From Pseudomonas sp. PDM16 (lineage in GTDB: Bacteria > Pseudomonadota > Gammaproteobacteria > Pseudomonadales > Pseudomonadaceae), in NCBI RefSeq assembly GCF_014851865.1, contig NZ_JACVAM010000001.1, positions 124,001 through 188,000 of the forward strand: 64,000 nucleotides of DNA. The letters run 5' to 3'. The position numbers and the translations under genes were made by a program. Shown here one piece after another: positions 54,387 to 63,766 of this stretch; position 1 is the stretch's first letter; the number at the start of each line of letters is the position of its first letter. The notes under the pieces were generated by a model that was not told the origin of the DNA, did not search any database, and saw only the letters and a list, made by a program, of their open reading frames with translations.

Positions 54387-55853
54387 ATGCACAAACGAGT
54401 CCCCTCGCCCCAGCAACGTCCCGAACGCATCACCCTGCCGGACAGCTGGCGCGACGCCGACGTGGAAGACGGCTTCTGCGTGGTCGCCGTCGGCGACATC
54501 ATCATCACCCATGCGATTGCCGACAAACTGGCGCGCAAGTCGCCCGAGCTGCTCGACATCCTCAAGCGCGGCGATGTGGTGGTCGGCAACTACGAATGCA
54601 CTGCGATCGACTTCAACCGCTACGACGGCTACCCCGAGGCGCTGTCCGGTTTCTCCTGGCTGCTCAGCGATGCCGACGCCCCGGCGGACCTGGCCAGCAT
54701 CGGCTTCAACATGATGTCGCGGGCCAACAACCACGCGCTGGACTGGGGCGCGGCCGGCCTGAAGATGACCGACGAGCTGCTGGATGACGCCGGCATTGCC
54801 CACGCCGGTACCGGCGGCAGCCTGGCCGCCGCGCGCGCGCCGGCCTTCGTCAACACCGACAAGGCCCGCGTCTCGCTGATCTCCTACGCCACCACCTTCG
54901 AGGCCAACGCGCCGGCCGCCGACGGTCTGGGCATGGTACCGCCGCGCCCGGGCCTGAGCCCGCTGCGCACCACGCCGCACCGTCTGGTCAGCCCGCAGGA
55001 CTTCGCCGTGCTCAAGCGCCTCAACGAACAGGAGGCCTTCCAGGACCACTACCTGCTGCGCACCCTGCACGGCGAGCACAGCGTGCACCTGGGCATGGCC
55101 CTGCACTACCGCGTCGACCCGAATGCCGCGCCGGGCACCGTGCGCATCCACTACGAGTGCGACAAGCTCGACCAGGCCGCCATCGTGCGTGACCTGCGCC
55201 AGGCCAAGCAGAGCAGCGACTTCACCATCGTCGCCCAGCACACCCACGAGCCGGACAACCAGTGCATCGAGGTGCCCAACTACCTGCCGACCCTGGCCCG
55301 CAGCCTGGTCGACAACGGCGCCGACATGCTCTGCGGCCACGGCCCGCACCAGATCCGCGGCATCGACATCTACAAGGGCAAGCCGCTGCTGTATTCGCTG
55401 GGCAACTTCTGCTTCATGGACAACAGCATGAAGCTGATGCCGGCGGACAAGTGGGAGAGCCGCGAGTGGCTGGCCGCCGAAGCCTTCATCGGGCCCAAGG
55501 GCATCACCAACCCGCGCCTGACCACCGCCGCCGAGTTCCTCGAGTGGAAGCGCGTGGTCGGCATCTTCAGCGAGCCGGTGTGGTTCGAGAGCGTGGTCGC
55601 CGAGTGCCACTTCAAGGCCGACGGCACCCTGCGCGAAATGCTCCTGCACCCGATTGAGCTGGGCTTCAACGGCCGCGATGCCGAACGCGGCATCCCGCGC
55701 CTGGCCTTCGACACCGCGGAGAACGATGCCCAGGCGCAGAGCATCATCGAGCGCCTGCGCGACCTGTCTGCCGAGTTCGGCACCGTCATCGAGATCGAGA
55801 CCGTGCAGGTCGGCGAACGCCAGAGCAGCATCGGCCGCATCGTGATCGACTGA
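54387..55853 (+). CDS. CapA-family (poly-gamma-glutamate capsule type) protein
   Basis: A 488-residue protein of the calcineurin-like PGA_cap family. Motifs in order are VAVGDIIITHAIADKL, VVGNYECTAID, MSRANNHALDWG, IVAQHTHEPDN, GADMLCGHGPHQIRG and LLYSLGNFCF, giving the metal-site Asp, Asn and His residues. No signal peptide is seen, unlike capsule-biosynthetic CapA, which suggests a cytoplasmic hydrolase. It lies 17 bases after the MFS gene. Its role in this operon is probably catabolic, but the substrate is unknown. Confidence 0.88.
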   Translation: MHKRVPSPQQRPERITLPDSWRDADVEDGFCVVAVGDIIITHAIADKLARKSPELLDILKRGDVVVGNYECTAIDFNRYDGYPEALSGFSWLLSDADAPADLASIGFNMMSRANNHALDWGAAGLKMTDELLDDAGIAHAGTGGSLAAARAPAFVNTDKARVSLISYATTFEANAPAADGLGMVPPRPGLSPLRTTPHRLVSPQDFAVLKRLNEQEAFQDHYLLRTLHGEHSVHLGMALHYRVDPNAAPGTVRIHYECDKLDQAAIVRDLRQAKQSSDFTIVAQHTHEPDNQCIEVPNYLPTLARSLVDNGADMLCGHGPHQIRGIDIYKGKPLLYSLGNFCFMDNSMKLMPADKWESREWLAAEAFIGPKGITNPRLTTAAEFLEWKRVVGIFSEPVWFESVVAECHFKADGTLREMLLHPIELGFNGRDAERGIPRLAFDTAENDAQAQSIIERLRDLSAEFGTVIEIETVQVGERQSSIGRIVID

Positions 55854-56012
55854 TGCCTGACCAGGGCTAGCGCCCCACAAGGTCGCCAGCCCGGGGCTAC
55901 GCCCCAACCCAACGACTGATCCGTCGCCCGGCACAGGCCACAAGCCTGCGCCGCAGGCCCGGCCATGCCCGCGAAACCCCGCGGGCCGCTTTCACCACAA
56001 GGAATTCCACAC

Positions 56013-57107
56013 ATGGATCTCTCCAGCTTCTCGCAGAGCTACGCCGAAGCCCGGCAGAAATTTCTCGCTGCCAGTGCCGCCGCCGGCCTGAGCGTCGAAT
56101 CCCATGTCCACCCGCTGCGCGGCCGAGATGGCGAGGAGCTGGCGATGGACGTCGCCCGCCTCGGCGCCCCTGACGCCGCCAACCTGCTGATCCTCAGCAG
56201 TGCCTGCCACGGCGCCGAGGGCTTCTGCGGCTCCGGCATCCAGGTCGACCTGCTGCGCGACAAGGCCTGGATCGAGCGCTGCAAACGCGATGACCTGGCC
56301 GTGCTGTTCATCCATGCACTCAACCCGCACGGCTTCTCCTGGCTGCGCCGGGTGACCGAGGACAACGTCGACCTCAACCGCAACTTCATCGACTTCGACC
56401 AGCCGTTGCCGGACAACCCCGACTACCGCGCCATCGCCCACCTGCTGCTGCCCAAGCGCCAGCCGCCGACCCTGCTCAGCCTCCTCGGCCTGATCGGCTA
56501 CTCCCTGCGCCACGGCCGTATGGCCCTGCAGGGCGCCATCTCGCGCGGCCAACACAACGACCCCAAAGGCATGTTCTTCGCCGGCACCGCGCCGACCTGG
56601 AGCAACCTCACTCTGAAGCAGGTGCTGCGCCAGCACGCCCGGCAGTGCCGCCGCCTCGGCTGGATCGACATTCACACCGGCCTCGGCCCGCGCGGCATCG
56701 GCGAGCGCATCTACAAGGGCAAGCAGACGCCGGAAGACATCGCCCGCTGCCGCCGCTGGTGGGGCGAGCAGGTGACCAACAGCGCCGAGGGCAACTCGGT
56801 GTCAGCCAAGCTCAACGGCACCATCGACAACGTGGTCCTGGAGATCTGCCCGCAAGCCGAATACAACGGTCTGACCCTGGAGTACGGCACCCTGCCGGGC
56901 CTGCAGGTACTCAACGGCATGCGCGGCGACCACTGGCTGTACCGCAATCCGCAAGCCCCGGCGGCCCAGCAGCAGCGCATCAAGCAGCGCCTGCGCGACG
57001 CCTTCTATGTCGATGCCGACGACTGGAAACAGCAGATCATCGAGCAGGCTCGCGAAGTAATGGACCAGACCCTGGCCGGTCTCGCCTCGCCGCTGCCGGC
57101 CACTTAG
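56013..57107 (+). CDS. M14-like DUF2817 metallohydrolase
   Basis: A 364-residue zinc-carboxypeptidase-like protein. The zinc ligands fit ACHGAEGFCG (His and Glu) and the later His in WIDIHTGLGPRG; the substrate Arg region is VDLNRNFIDFD and the catalytic Glu lies in LTLEYGTLPG. The start at 56013 has AAGGAA at 55999-56004. A 159-bp gap with short GC-rich inverted repeats separates it from the CapA gene. It overlaps the convergent GST gene by 4 bases. It probably removes an amino acid or acyl group from a small substrate. Confidence 0.87.
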   Translation: MDLSSFSQSYAEARQKFLAASAAAGLSVESHVHPLRGRDGEELAMDVARLGAPDAANLLILSSACHGAEGFCGSGIQVDLLRDKAWIERCKRDDLAVLFIHALNPHGFSWLRRVTEDNVDLNRNFIDFDQPLPDNPDYRAIAHLLLPKRQPPTLLSLLGLIGYSLRHGRMALQGAISRGQHNDPKGMFFAGTAPTWSNLTLKQVLRQHARQCRRLGWIDIHTGLGPRGIGERIYKGKQTPEDIARCRRWWGEQVTNSAEGNSVSAKLNGTIDNVVLEICPQAEYNGLTLEYGTLPGLQVLNGMRGDHWLYRNPQAPAAQQQRIKQRLRDAFYVDADDWKQQIIEQAREVMDQTLAGLASPLPAT

Positions 57108-57856
57108 CAGCGGCTCATCGGCCCGCGTACAGGCTCGTCGCGAAACAGGCTGCGCTCGCTGAGCGGCGCACCGGCGGCCAGCAGTGCGGCGCGCTGCTCG
57201 GCGATCGGTGTGCGCGCGGCCACCATCTCGAAGGCGGCCAGGCGCACGAAGGCCGGCTCGGCCAGCACAGTGTCGATCCAGGCGGCCAGGCGCGGCCAGC
57301 GCTGGGCGTCGCCCCGGTAGCGAGCGAACTGGGCGTTGCGGAAGAAGCAGGCGACGGAGATGTCGGCGATGGACAGTTCGCCAAACGGCAGCCCCTGCTC
57401 CGGTAACTGGCCCTCCAGGTAGCTGCAGATCTCCGGCAGATCCTCGTCGTAGGTCCGGCGCAGCACTTCCTGGTCCGGCTCGCGGCCCCACACCGAGCGG
57501 CCGATCACCAGTTGGTTGAACAATTGCCAGATGATCACCTGGCCCAGGCGGCTGTCGGCGTATTCCTCCAGCCAGCGCGCCTGGGCGCGCCGGGCGATGT
57601 CCTGTGGATAGAGGCGCGGTTCGGGATAGCGCTCCTCCAGGTACTGGCAGATCACCGAGGAGTCGTTGAGTGCCAAATCGCCGTCAACCAGCACCGGCAC
57701 CTGGCGCAACGGGCTGAGGCGGCCGAAGTCCTCGTCACCGAAGAACGGCACGATGGGGGCGACCCGGTAGGGCACGCCCTTCAGCTCCAGCAGCACCAGC
57801 ACCTTGCGCACGTAGGGCGACAGATAGGAGCCGACAATCAGCAGCGGTTGCGTCAT
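57104..57856 (-). CDS. Glutathione S-transferase family protein
   Basis: A 250-residue GST. The N-terminal thioredoxin-like domain starts LLIVGSYLSPYVRKVLVLLELKGVPY, with the cis-Pro loop RQVPVLVDG and the glutathione-binding ALNDSSVICQYLE. A helical C-terminal domain follows (LSIADISVACFFRNAQF). It is longer than usual at the C-terminus. It overlaps the end of the DUF2817 gene on the opposite strand. Confidence 0.9.
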   Translation of the reverse strand: MTQPLLIVGSYLSPYVRKVLVLLELKGVPYRVAPIVPFFGDEDFGRLSPLRQVPVLVDGDLALNDSSVICQYLEERYPEPRLYPQDIARRAQARWLEEYADSRLGQVIIWQLFNQLVIGRSVWGREPDQEVLRRTYDEDLPEICSYLEGQLPEQGLPFGELSIADISVACFFRNAQFARYRGDAQRWPRLAAWIDTVLAEPAFVRLAAFEMVAARTPIAEQRAALLAAGAPLSERSLFRDEPVRGPMSRC

Positions 57857-57866
57857 CTCTAGGTCC

Positions 57867-58577
57867 TCATTGCAGGCTCAGGCCATGTTTGCGATACAGC
57901 GCCTGAACCCGGCCCTCGCGGTACATCTGCCGCAATTCATCCTGCAGGCGCTGCAGCTCGATGGGGTCGATGCGCGGATGACAGGCGATGTCCTCCATCA
58001 AGGTCAGAAACGGCAGCACCTCACGCGGCCTAGGCTTGGCCGAGAGAGAGTCGACCACCGCCGAACTGGTGGCCCACAACCGCGCGCGGCTGCGCTGCAG
58101 CATGCTCAGGTTGAGCGATTCCTTGTTCGAGTAGATCACCTCGACACCGATACTCTGCAGGTATTCACCGGCTCCCGATCCCTGGTGGCTGAGTACCCGC
58201 AGGCCACGTACCTGCTCCAGGCTGCTCAGCTGCACATCGTCATCAGCCTTGGCGTACAGGCTAAGCCGCGACACCAGCAGTGGCCCGACCCAGGCGAACA
58301 ATGGCTCGCGCTCCTGCTGACGCTCTACCAACAAGACGCAGCTGTTCGGTTGTTGCTGGACCAGGTGCAGGGCACGCTGCAAGGGCAGGAAGCTCAGGTG
58401 ATAGGCAATACCGGCGCGCCGGAACAGCTCATCGGCCAGCTCTGGCACCAGCCCGGCGGCTCCGCCATCCGAGCGCTGTTGTACCAGCGGTGCCCGCTCC
58501 CAGGCGTACAGTTGCAGCTCCGCAGCCGCCAGGGGCCAAGCGAGCAGGCTCAGCAACAGCAGACTAATCCCACGCAC
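57867..58577 (-). CDS. Orphan periplasmic solute-binding protein (family 3-like)
   Basis: A 236-residue exported protein with signal peptide SLLLLSLLAWPLAAA and a divergent amino-acid-binding-protein fold (YAWERAPLVQQR early, then LVPELADELFRRAGI). No permease or ATPase is nearby. It overlaps the preceding gene by 14 bases and ends 10 bases from the GST gene. Such orphans in Pseudomonas often act in sensing rather than transport; this is inference. Confidence 0.75.
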   Translation of the reverse strand: MRGISLLLLSLLAWPLAAAELQLYAWERAPLVQQRSDGGAAGLVPELADELFRRAGIAYHLSFLPLQRALHLVQQQPNSCVLLVERQQEREPLFAWVGPLLVSRLSLYAKADDDVQLSSLEQVRGLRVLSHQGSGAGEYLQSIGVEVIYSNKESLNLSMLQRSRARLWATSSAVVDSLSAKPRPREVLPFLTLMEDIACHPRIDPIELQRLQDELRQMYREGRVQALYRKHGLSLQ

Positions 58578-60243
58578 GCAGGGCCTCCTCGTAGGGCAGG
58601 GTGCGCCCAGGCGGGCGTTCGTCTTCCAGTCTCGGCCAGGGCGCTCCTGGGCGCGCTAGCCACTCAGCCGCATCACGCGGAGCGTTGAGCCGGGGAGCAC
58701 AGGGATGTTGCTGACGCTGGGCAACGATCTGCAGGTGCTGATCGAAGCGTCGAGCGAGATTACCCAAGGCCTGGGCCGCGCTGAGCTCGCCGGACACCGC
58801 GGGATGCAGCTGGCGCCACCACAGACTGGCCATGCCGCTGTAGTCCGGCACATTGGCGCCGGTGGGCGTCCAGCGGCGCGCCGCCGGGCTGCGGTAGAAC
58901 TCAACCAATCCACCGAGACGTGGTGCCTCGGTCTGCAGCGCGGGCGACTCCATATCGGAACGGCGGATGGGAGTCAGGCCCACCAGGGTCTTGCGCAGCG
59001 AGACGCTCTTGGCGGTGACGAACTGGGCATACAGCCAGGCCGCCTGGCGCTGACGCAGCGGTGTGGCCTTGAGCAGCGTCCAGGCACCGACGTCCTGATA
59101 CCCGAACTTCATCCCTTCCCGCCAGTACGCACCGCGGGGAGAGGGGGCGACCCGCCACTTCGGCCGCCCCGTAGCATCCACCACTGCGCTGCCCGGCCTG
59201 GTGTAGTCGGCGGTAAAGGCGGTGTACCAGAATATCTGCTGGGCCACGTGCCCCTGGGCAGCGACACTACCGGCCTGGTTGAAGCTCATCCGCTGCGCCT
59301 CCGGCGGCGCATAGTGTTGCAGCCAATCGACATAGCGCTGAATCGCGTAGACCGCCGCCGGGCTGTCCAGCGCACCACCCCGAACCACACTCGCACCAGC
59401 CGGGCGACAACCCTCGACGCGTACGCCCCAGTCGTCCACCGGCAGACCATTGGGCAGGCCTGGGTCGCCCACCCCGGCCATGCCCAGCCAGGCATCGGAC
59501 AGGCGCCAGCCGATGGAGGGATCGAAGCCGCCGTAGTCCATATGGCCGTACACGCGCTGGCCATCGATCTCGCCGACCTGCTCGGTGAAGAAAGCGGCGA
59601 TGTCCTCGTAGGCCGACCAGTTCTGCGGCACGTCCAGCTCATAGCCGTAGCGCTGGCGAAAGGCCTTGCGCAGCTCCGGGCGCTCGAACCAGTCGCGCCG
59701 GTACCAGTAGAGGTTGGCGAACTGCTGGTCGGGTAGCTGGTACAGCCCCCCATCGGGAGCGGTGGCGAAGGGCAAGCCCAGGAAATCGTCAAGATCGAGG
59801 GTTGGCAGAGTGACTCCAGCACCTTCGCCCTTCATGAATTCGGAAAGCACCAGCACCTGTCCGTCACGGAAGTGCTGGCCGAGCAGGTCGCTGTCGCTGA
59901 CATAGGCGTGGTACAGCGGCAGGCCGGTTTCCTGCTGGGTACGCAGCTTGTTGACCACGTCGTCCTCGCCGCTGATCTCGTGGATCACGCGGATGCCGGT
60001 GAGCCGAGTGAACAGCGGTGCCAGCACGTTGGCTTCGTACCAGTGGGTGGGAATGCGCTCTGCGATCACCCGCACCTGTACATCCCGGAACGGCTTGCCC
60101 GCCTCGACGAACCAGGCCAGCTCGGCGCGCTGTTGCGCGGCAGAGAGAGAGCTGGGCTGCAGTTCGGCCATGGCCTCCTGCAACGGGTCGGCAGCATGCG
60201 TGGCCGCGCTCAGCACCAGGCCGAGCAAAATCGCAGCGCGCAT
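58564..60243 (-). CDS. Orphan sugar/glycerol-type ABC solute-binding protein
   Basis: A 559-residue extracellular solute-binding protein (family 1) with signal peptide ILLGLVLSAATHA. The N-terminal region LQPSSLSAAQQRAELAWFVEAGKPFRDVQVRVIAERIPTHWYEANVL (read in parts) and YVSDSDLLGQHFR resemble GlpV-type glycerol-binding proteins. Length is normal for that group. The matching permease and ATPase genes are absent. It is divergent from a chemoreceptor gene across a 236-bp gap, suggesting a ligand-presenting role, which is only inferred. Confidence 0.82.
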   Translation of the reverse strand: MRAAILLGLVLSAATHAADPLQEAMAELQPSSLSAAQQRAELAWFVEAGKPFRDVQVRVIAERIPTHWYEANVLAPLFTRLTGIRVIHEISGEDDVVNKLRTQQETGLPLYHAYVSDSDLLGQHFRDGQVLVLSEFMKGEGAGVTLPTLDLDDFLGLPFATAPDGGLYQLPDQQFANLYWYRRDWFERPELRKAFRQRYGYELDVPQNWSAYEDIAAFFTEQVGEIDGQRVYGHMDYGGFDPSIGWRLSDAWLGMAGVGDPGLPNGLPVDDWGVRVEGCRPAGASVVRGGALDSPAAVYAIQRYVDWLQHYAPPEAQRMSFNQAGSVAAQGHVAQQIFWYTAFTADYTRPGSAVVDATGRPKWRVAPSPRGAYWREGMKFGYQDVGAWTLLKATPLRQRQAAWLYAQFVTAKSVSLRKTLVGLTPIRRSDMESPALQTEAPRLGGLVEFYRSPAARRWTPTGANVPDYSGMASLWWRQLHPAVSGELSAAQALGNLARRFDQHLQIVAQRQQHPCAPRLNAPRDAAEWLARPGAPWPRLEDERPPGRTLPYEEALRAWD

Positions 60244-60479
60244 CGAAGACTCCTTATTGTTATGTGTCGAGTCTAGGCGACTGTCCGGCTTCCCCGCCAG
60301 AGCACAACGGCGTCAGAAAATAGGCATTTCCGACGATATGCAGCTATAGAAGTAAAAAGGACAGCCGACATACCCATAACACACAAGCATTACATTTGGT
60401 CACGGGATGACCGACAAATGGCTTTCAGCCACTAATCGGCTTTCTGTACACTTCTGCGCCCCCGATTTGGGTACCTGCC

Positions 60480-62102
60480 ATGTTGAAGAATCTGTCGCTG
60501 ACTCTGAAGTTGTCGCTGCTGCCTGCCGTCGCCCTGTTCGGCCTGCTGCTGTTCGTGGGCTACACCTCGGTGCAGCTGTCGGCCAACGACGACCGCCTGG
60601 ATACACTCGAGACCCACAGCTTCCCAACCCTGGAGAAGGCCGACGCGGTGAACTTCCAGTTCTCCCGCCTGCCCGGCCTGCTCAACAGCGCGGTCGCAGC
60701 CGGTGAGCTGGAGACCCTGGGCGAGGCTCGCAAGGTGCTCGACGAGATCGCCAACCTGCAGCAGGCCCTGCAGCCGCTGACCCGCGCCAACGGCGACCGC
60801 GCCGGCGAGCTGGACGCCTGGCGCCAGGCCATCGGCCGTTACGCCGACAACGCCCTCGCAGCGTCGGAGCAGCTGATCAAGGGCAGCGCCAGCTTCGATG
60901 ACCTGCGCCCGAACCTGGATCGCATGGCCACCGACCTGGCTGCCGCGCAAAAGCTTGGCGAAACCTTCCGCGCCCACGCCTATGAGGACTTCCAGAGCAC
61001 CCTGGGCCAGGCCCGTACCGACAACGCCGAAACCACCCGCGCCGGATTCATCCTCAGCGCCCTGCTGGTCGGTCTGGTCGGCCTCGGCGCCTGGGTGATC
61101 ATCCGCGGCATCATGGCCAACGTGCATGGCGTGATCGAATCACTGCAAGCCATCGCCCAGGGCGATGGCGACCTGACCCGCCGCGTCAATGTCGACTCGC
61201 GCGACGAGATCGGCGAAATGATCCAGCTGTTCAACCGCTTCCTCGACAAGCTGCAGGGCACCATTCGTCAGACCATCGACGCCGCCAGCCCACTGGGGCA
61301 GATGTCCAAGGACCTCTACCGCCTGACCCAGGACGCCACGCAGAACGCCCGCTCGCAGCAGGGTCACACCGACTCGATCGGCCGTGATATCCAGACCATG
61401 ACCAGCAGCATCCAGGAAGTGGCGCAACGCTCCCAGCAGGCCTCCGAAGGTGCCGGCGCCGCCTCGCGCCAGGCCGGCACTGCGCGCGCCAGCATCGGCA
61501 GCCTGTCCAGCAGCATCAGCGACCTGGGCAGCAGCGTGATGGGCGCCGTGCAGGCAATGGAGCAGTTGGAGGAAGAAACCCAGCAGGTCGGCTCGGTACT
61601 CACCGTGATCCGCAGCATCGCCGAACAAACCAACCTGCTCGCGCTCAACGCCGCCATCGAGGCCGCCCGAGCCGGCGAACAGGGTCGCGGCTTCGCCGTG
61701 GTCGCCGACGAGGTGCGCAACCTGGCGCAGAAGACTGCCGCCTCCACCGCCGAGATCCAGCAGATCATCCAGCGTCTGCAGAACAGCGCCAACGGCGTGC
61801 TCAACGTCATGACCGCCAATGGCGAGAAGGCGCAGAACAGCATCGAGCGCTCGGTGGAAGCCACCCGCATGCTCGAGTCCATCGCCGTGGCGGTGGGCCA
61901 GATCGACCAACTGAATGCCGGTATCGCTCAGCTCACGCAGGAGCAGATCGGCCTGTCCAGTTCGATTCAACAAGAGACCCAAGTGTTGCAGCAGGACGCC
62001 CAAGCAACCGCACATGGGGCCGACGCCACCGCGCGCCTCGGCGAGCAGTTGGTCAGCACAGGGGACCACCTGCGCGCGGCAACGGCCCAATTCCGCGTTT
62101 AA
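60480..62102 (+). CDS. Methyl-accepting chemotaxis protein
   Basis: A 540-residue transducer. A first membrane helix (residues 12-30) is followed by a helical periplasmic domain of about 160 residues resembling four-helix-bundle sensors. A second helix ([20 protein letters not shown]) leads to a HAMP domain and a long signalling coiled coil. The hairpin tip is [39 protein letters not shown] (quoted in parts), the invariant CheA/CheW contact. No clear C-terminal CheR-binding pentapeptide is present. The ribosome-binding site is weak. The ligand is unknown. Confidence 0.93.
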   Translation: MLKNLSLTLKLSLLPAVALFGLLLFVGYTSVQLSANDDRLDTLETHSFPTLEKADAVNFQFSRLPGLLNSAVAAGELETLGEARKVLDEIANLQQALQPLTRANGDRAGELDAWRQAIGRYADNALAASEQLIKGSASFDDLRPNLDRMATDLAAAQKLGETFRAHAYEDFQSTLGQARTDNAETTRAGFILSALLVGLVGLGAWVIIRGIMANVHGVIESLQAIAQGDGDLTRRVNVDSRDEIGEMIQLFNRFLDKLQGTIRQTIDAASPLGQMSKDLYRLTQDATQNARSQQGHTDSIGRDIQTMTSSIQEVAQRSQQASEGAGAASRQAGTARASIGSLSSSISDLGSSVMGAVQAMEQLEEETQQVGSVLTVIRSIAEQTNLLALNAAIEAARAGEQGRGFAVVADEVRNLAQKTAASTAEIQQIIQRLQNSANGVLNVMTANGEKAQNSIERSVEATRMLESIAVAVGQIDQLNAGIAQLTQEQIGLSSSIQQETQVLQQDAQATAHGADATARLGEQLVSTGDHLRAATAQFRV

Positions 62103-62124
62103 CCTTTCAACGGAGCATCACTGC

Positions 62125-63282
62125 ATGACTACTGCCCGCGTTCTCGGTCTGGCCATCTGCCTGGCCAGCACCTCGGCATTCGCGCTGGAACAAGGCGAAG
62201 CCCTCATCAACGGTTTCGGCACCGTCGGCGTCACCCACCTGGGCGGCGAAGACGATGGTCGCGGCTACGGCATTTCCGGCCAGACCAACGATTCCTGGCG
62301 CGGCGACCAACTGAGCAAGTTCGGCGCCCAGCTCACCTACGGTGTCACCGATACCGTAGGTCTGACCCTGCAGACCACCGCCAAGGCGTACGGCGACGAG
62401 TGGAAGGCCAACCTGGAATGGGCCTACCTGTCGTGGCAGAGCACCGACAACCTGATGGTTCGCTTCGGCCGCCTGCGCACCCCGGTGTACATGTATTCCG
62501 AGAGCATCGACGTGGGCTTCGCCTACCCCTGGCTGCGCCTGCCGGACGAGGTCTATAGCCAGGTCCAGCTGTCCAACTACGAAGGCGCGGACTTGGTCTA
62601 CAACCTGCCACTGTCCTTCGCCACCGCCTCCTTCCAGCTGGCCGGCGGCCAGGCACGCAACCGCGACTACTACCTGTACGACGACGAGTTCGATATCGAC
62701 TACTCCAAGGTCTTCGGTGCCAGCGTCAGCCTGGCTACCAATGACTTCGGCACCATCCGCCTCGGTTACGCAGAAGCCGACATCGAGACCGAGATCTCCG
62801 GCAGCTTCACCGACATCTTCGGCAACCCGGGCTCGGCCACCCTGCTGGCACTGGACAAGGACAAAGGCAAGTTCACCTCCATCGGCTATCAGTACGACAA
62901 CGGTACCTGGCTGACCGCCAACGAGTGGACCCGCCGTGTAATCGAGAACGACGGTAGCGCCAGCACCGACTCGTTCTACCTGATGGGCGGCCACCGTTTC
63001 GGCGACTTCCTCGCGCACGTCACCTATGCCCAGCTGGACGAAGACGAAGGCCGCCAGAACTCCTGGACCCTCGGCCTGAACTACAACGTGCTGCCGACCG
63101 TGGTTCTGAAAGGCGAGTACAAGCGCGTCAACACCACTGGCGGCTATGACGGCGTGTTCGTCCGTGGCGCCCAGGAGCTCTACGACAACACCGTGCATGA
63201 CCGCACCGGCGGCCTGGCCGGCGTACCGGCTCGTAACTACGACGGCGATATCATCAGCGCCGGCGTCGACTTCGTATTCTGA
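62125..63282 (+). CDS. Outer-membrane porin-like protein
   Basis: A 385-residue exported protein with signal peptide VLGLAICLASTSAFA, beta-barrel-type alternating strands and a terminal phenylalanine (AGVDFVF). It resembles gammaproteobacterial porins of the sulfate/phosphate or general type. The start at 62125 follows CGGAGC at 62111-62116. It is 22 bases after the chemoreceptor gene and 11 bases before a PstS-like gene. The substrate is not known. Confidence 0.88.
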   Translation: MTTARVLGLAICLASTSAFALEQGEALINGFGTVGVTHLGGEDDGRGYGISGQTNDSWRGDQLSKFGAQLTYGVTDTVGLTLQTTAKAYGDEWKANLEWAYLSWQSTDNLMVRFGRLRTPVYMYSESIDVGFAYPWLRLPDEVYSQVQLSNYEGADLVYNLPLSFATASFQLAGGQARNRDYYLYDDEFDIDYSKVFGASVSLATNDFGTIRLGYAEADIETEISGSFTDIFGNPGSATLLALDKDKGKFTSIGYQYDNGTWLTANEWTRRVIENDGSASTDSFYLMGGHRFGDFLAHVTYAQLDEDEGRQNSWTLGLNYNVLPTVVLKGEYKRVNTTGGYDGVFVRGAQELYDNTVHDRTGGLAGVPARNYDGDIISAGVDFVF

Positions 63283-63293
63283 GGAGCATGCAC

Positions 63294-63713
63294 ATGAAGC
63301 AGTCCATCCGCATTCTCCTTGCCGCTGCCAGCCTAGGCGTCGCCGCCCTGGCCCAGACCGGCATGGCCCAGGCCGAAGTCGCCGTGATCGTCAACGCTGG
63401 AGCCTCCGCCGCACCGTCGCAGGCCGACGTGGCCAACATCTTCCTGGGCAAGAACAAGTCGCTGAAAGGCGTCGACCAGAAAGACTGGAACCCGACCAAG
63501 GAGAAGTTCTACACCGCGGTCACCAACAAGAACGAAGCCCAGCTGAAGTCTTACTGGTCCGGCCTGGTGTTCACCGGCAAGGGCCAGCCACTGCCGAGCG
63601 TGGCCGGTGATGCCGACGTGGTGGCCAAGGTCGCCGCCGAGGCCGACGCCATCGGCTACGTGGACAAGGCCGCCGTGACCGACCAGGTCAAGGTGCTGTT
63701 CACCCTGCCCTGA
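63294..63713 (+). CDS. Small PstS-like phosphate-binding-family protein
   Basis: A 139-residue exported protein with signal peptide ILLAAASLGVAALAQTGMAQA and a short PBP-like (PstS_1) domain: VNAGASAAPSQADVANIFLGKNKSL, then SYWSGLVFTGKGQPLP. The start at 63294 is favoured over 63288 because GAGGAG ends at 63286. It is half the length of true PstS and no transporter genes are adjacent; porin plus this gene is a recurring pair in Pseudomonas. A terminator follows. Confidence 0.85.
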   Translation: MKQSIRILLAAASLGVAALAQTGMAQAEVAVIVNAGASAAPSQADVANIFLGKNKSLKGVDQKDWNPTKEKFYTAVTNKNEAQLKSYWSGLVFTGKGQPLPSVAGDADVVAKVAAEADAIGYVDKAAVTDQVKVLFTLP

Positions 63714-63730
63714 TGTCGGGGTAGCGCAAT

Positions 63731-63766
63731 GAAAAAGGCCGGCGGGGTAACCCACCGGCCTTTTTC
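63731..63766. terminator. Bidirectional terminator
   Basis: GAAAAAGGCCGG (63731-63742) pairs with CCGGCCTTTTTC (63755-63766), with T runs on both strands. It separates the PstS-like gene from the convergent nitronate monooxygenase gene. Confidence 0.92.

Noticed and set aside
54078..55943. 621-codon antisense frame over the CapA-like gene
   Set aside because: Shadow frame; the CapA motifs on the plus strand are complete.
55854..56012. Short GC-rich inverted repeats as REP elements
   Set aside because: Arms are short and irregular, with no second copy seen in the window.
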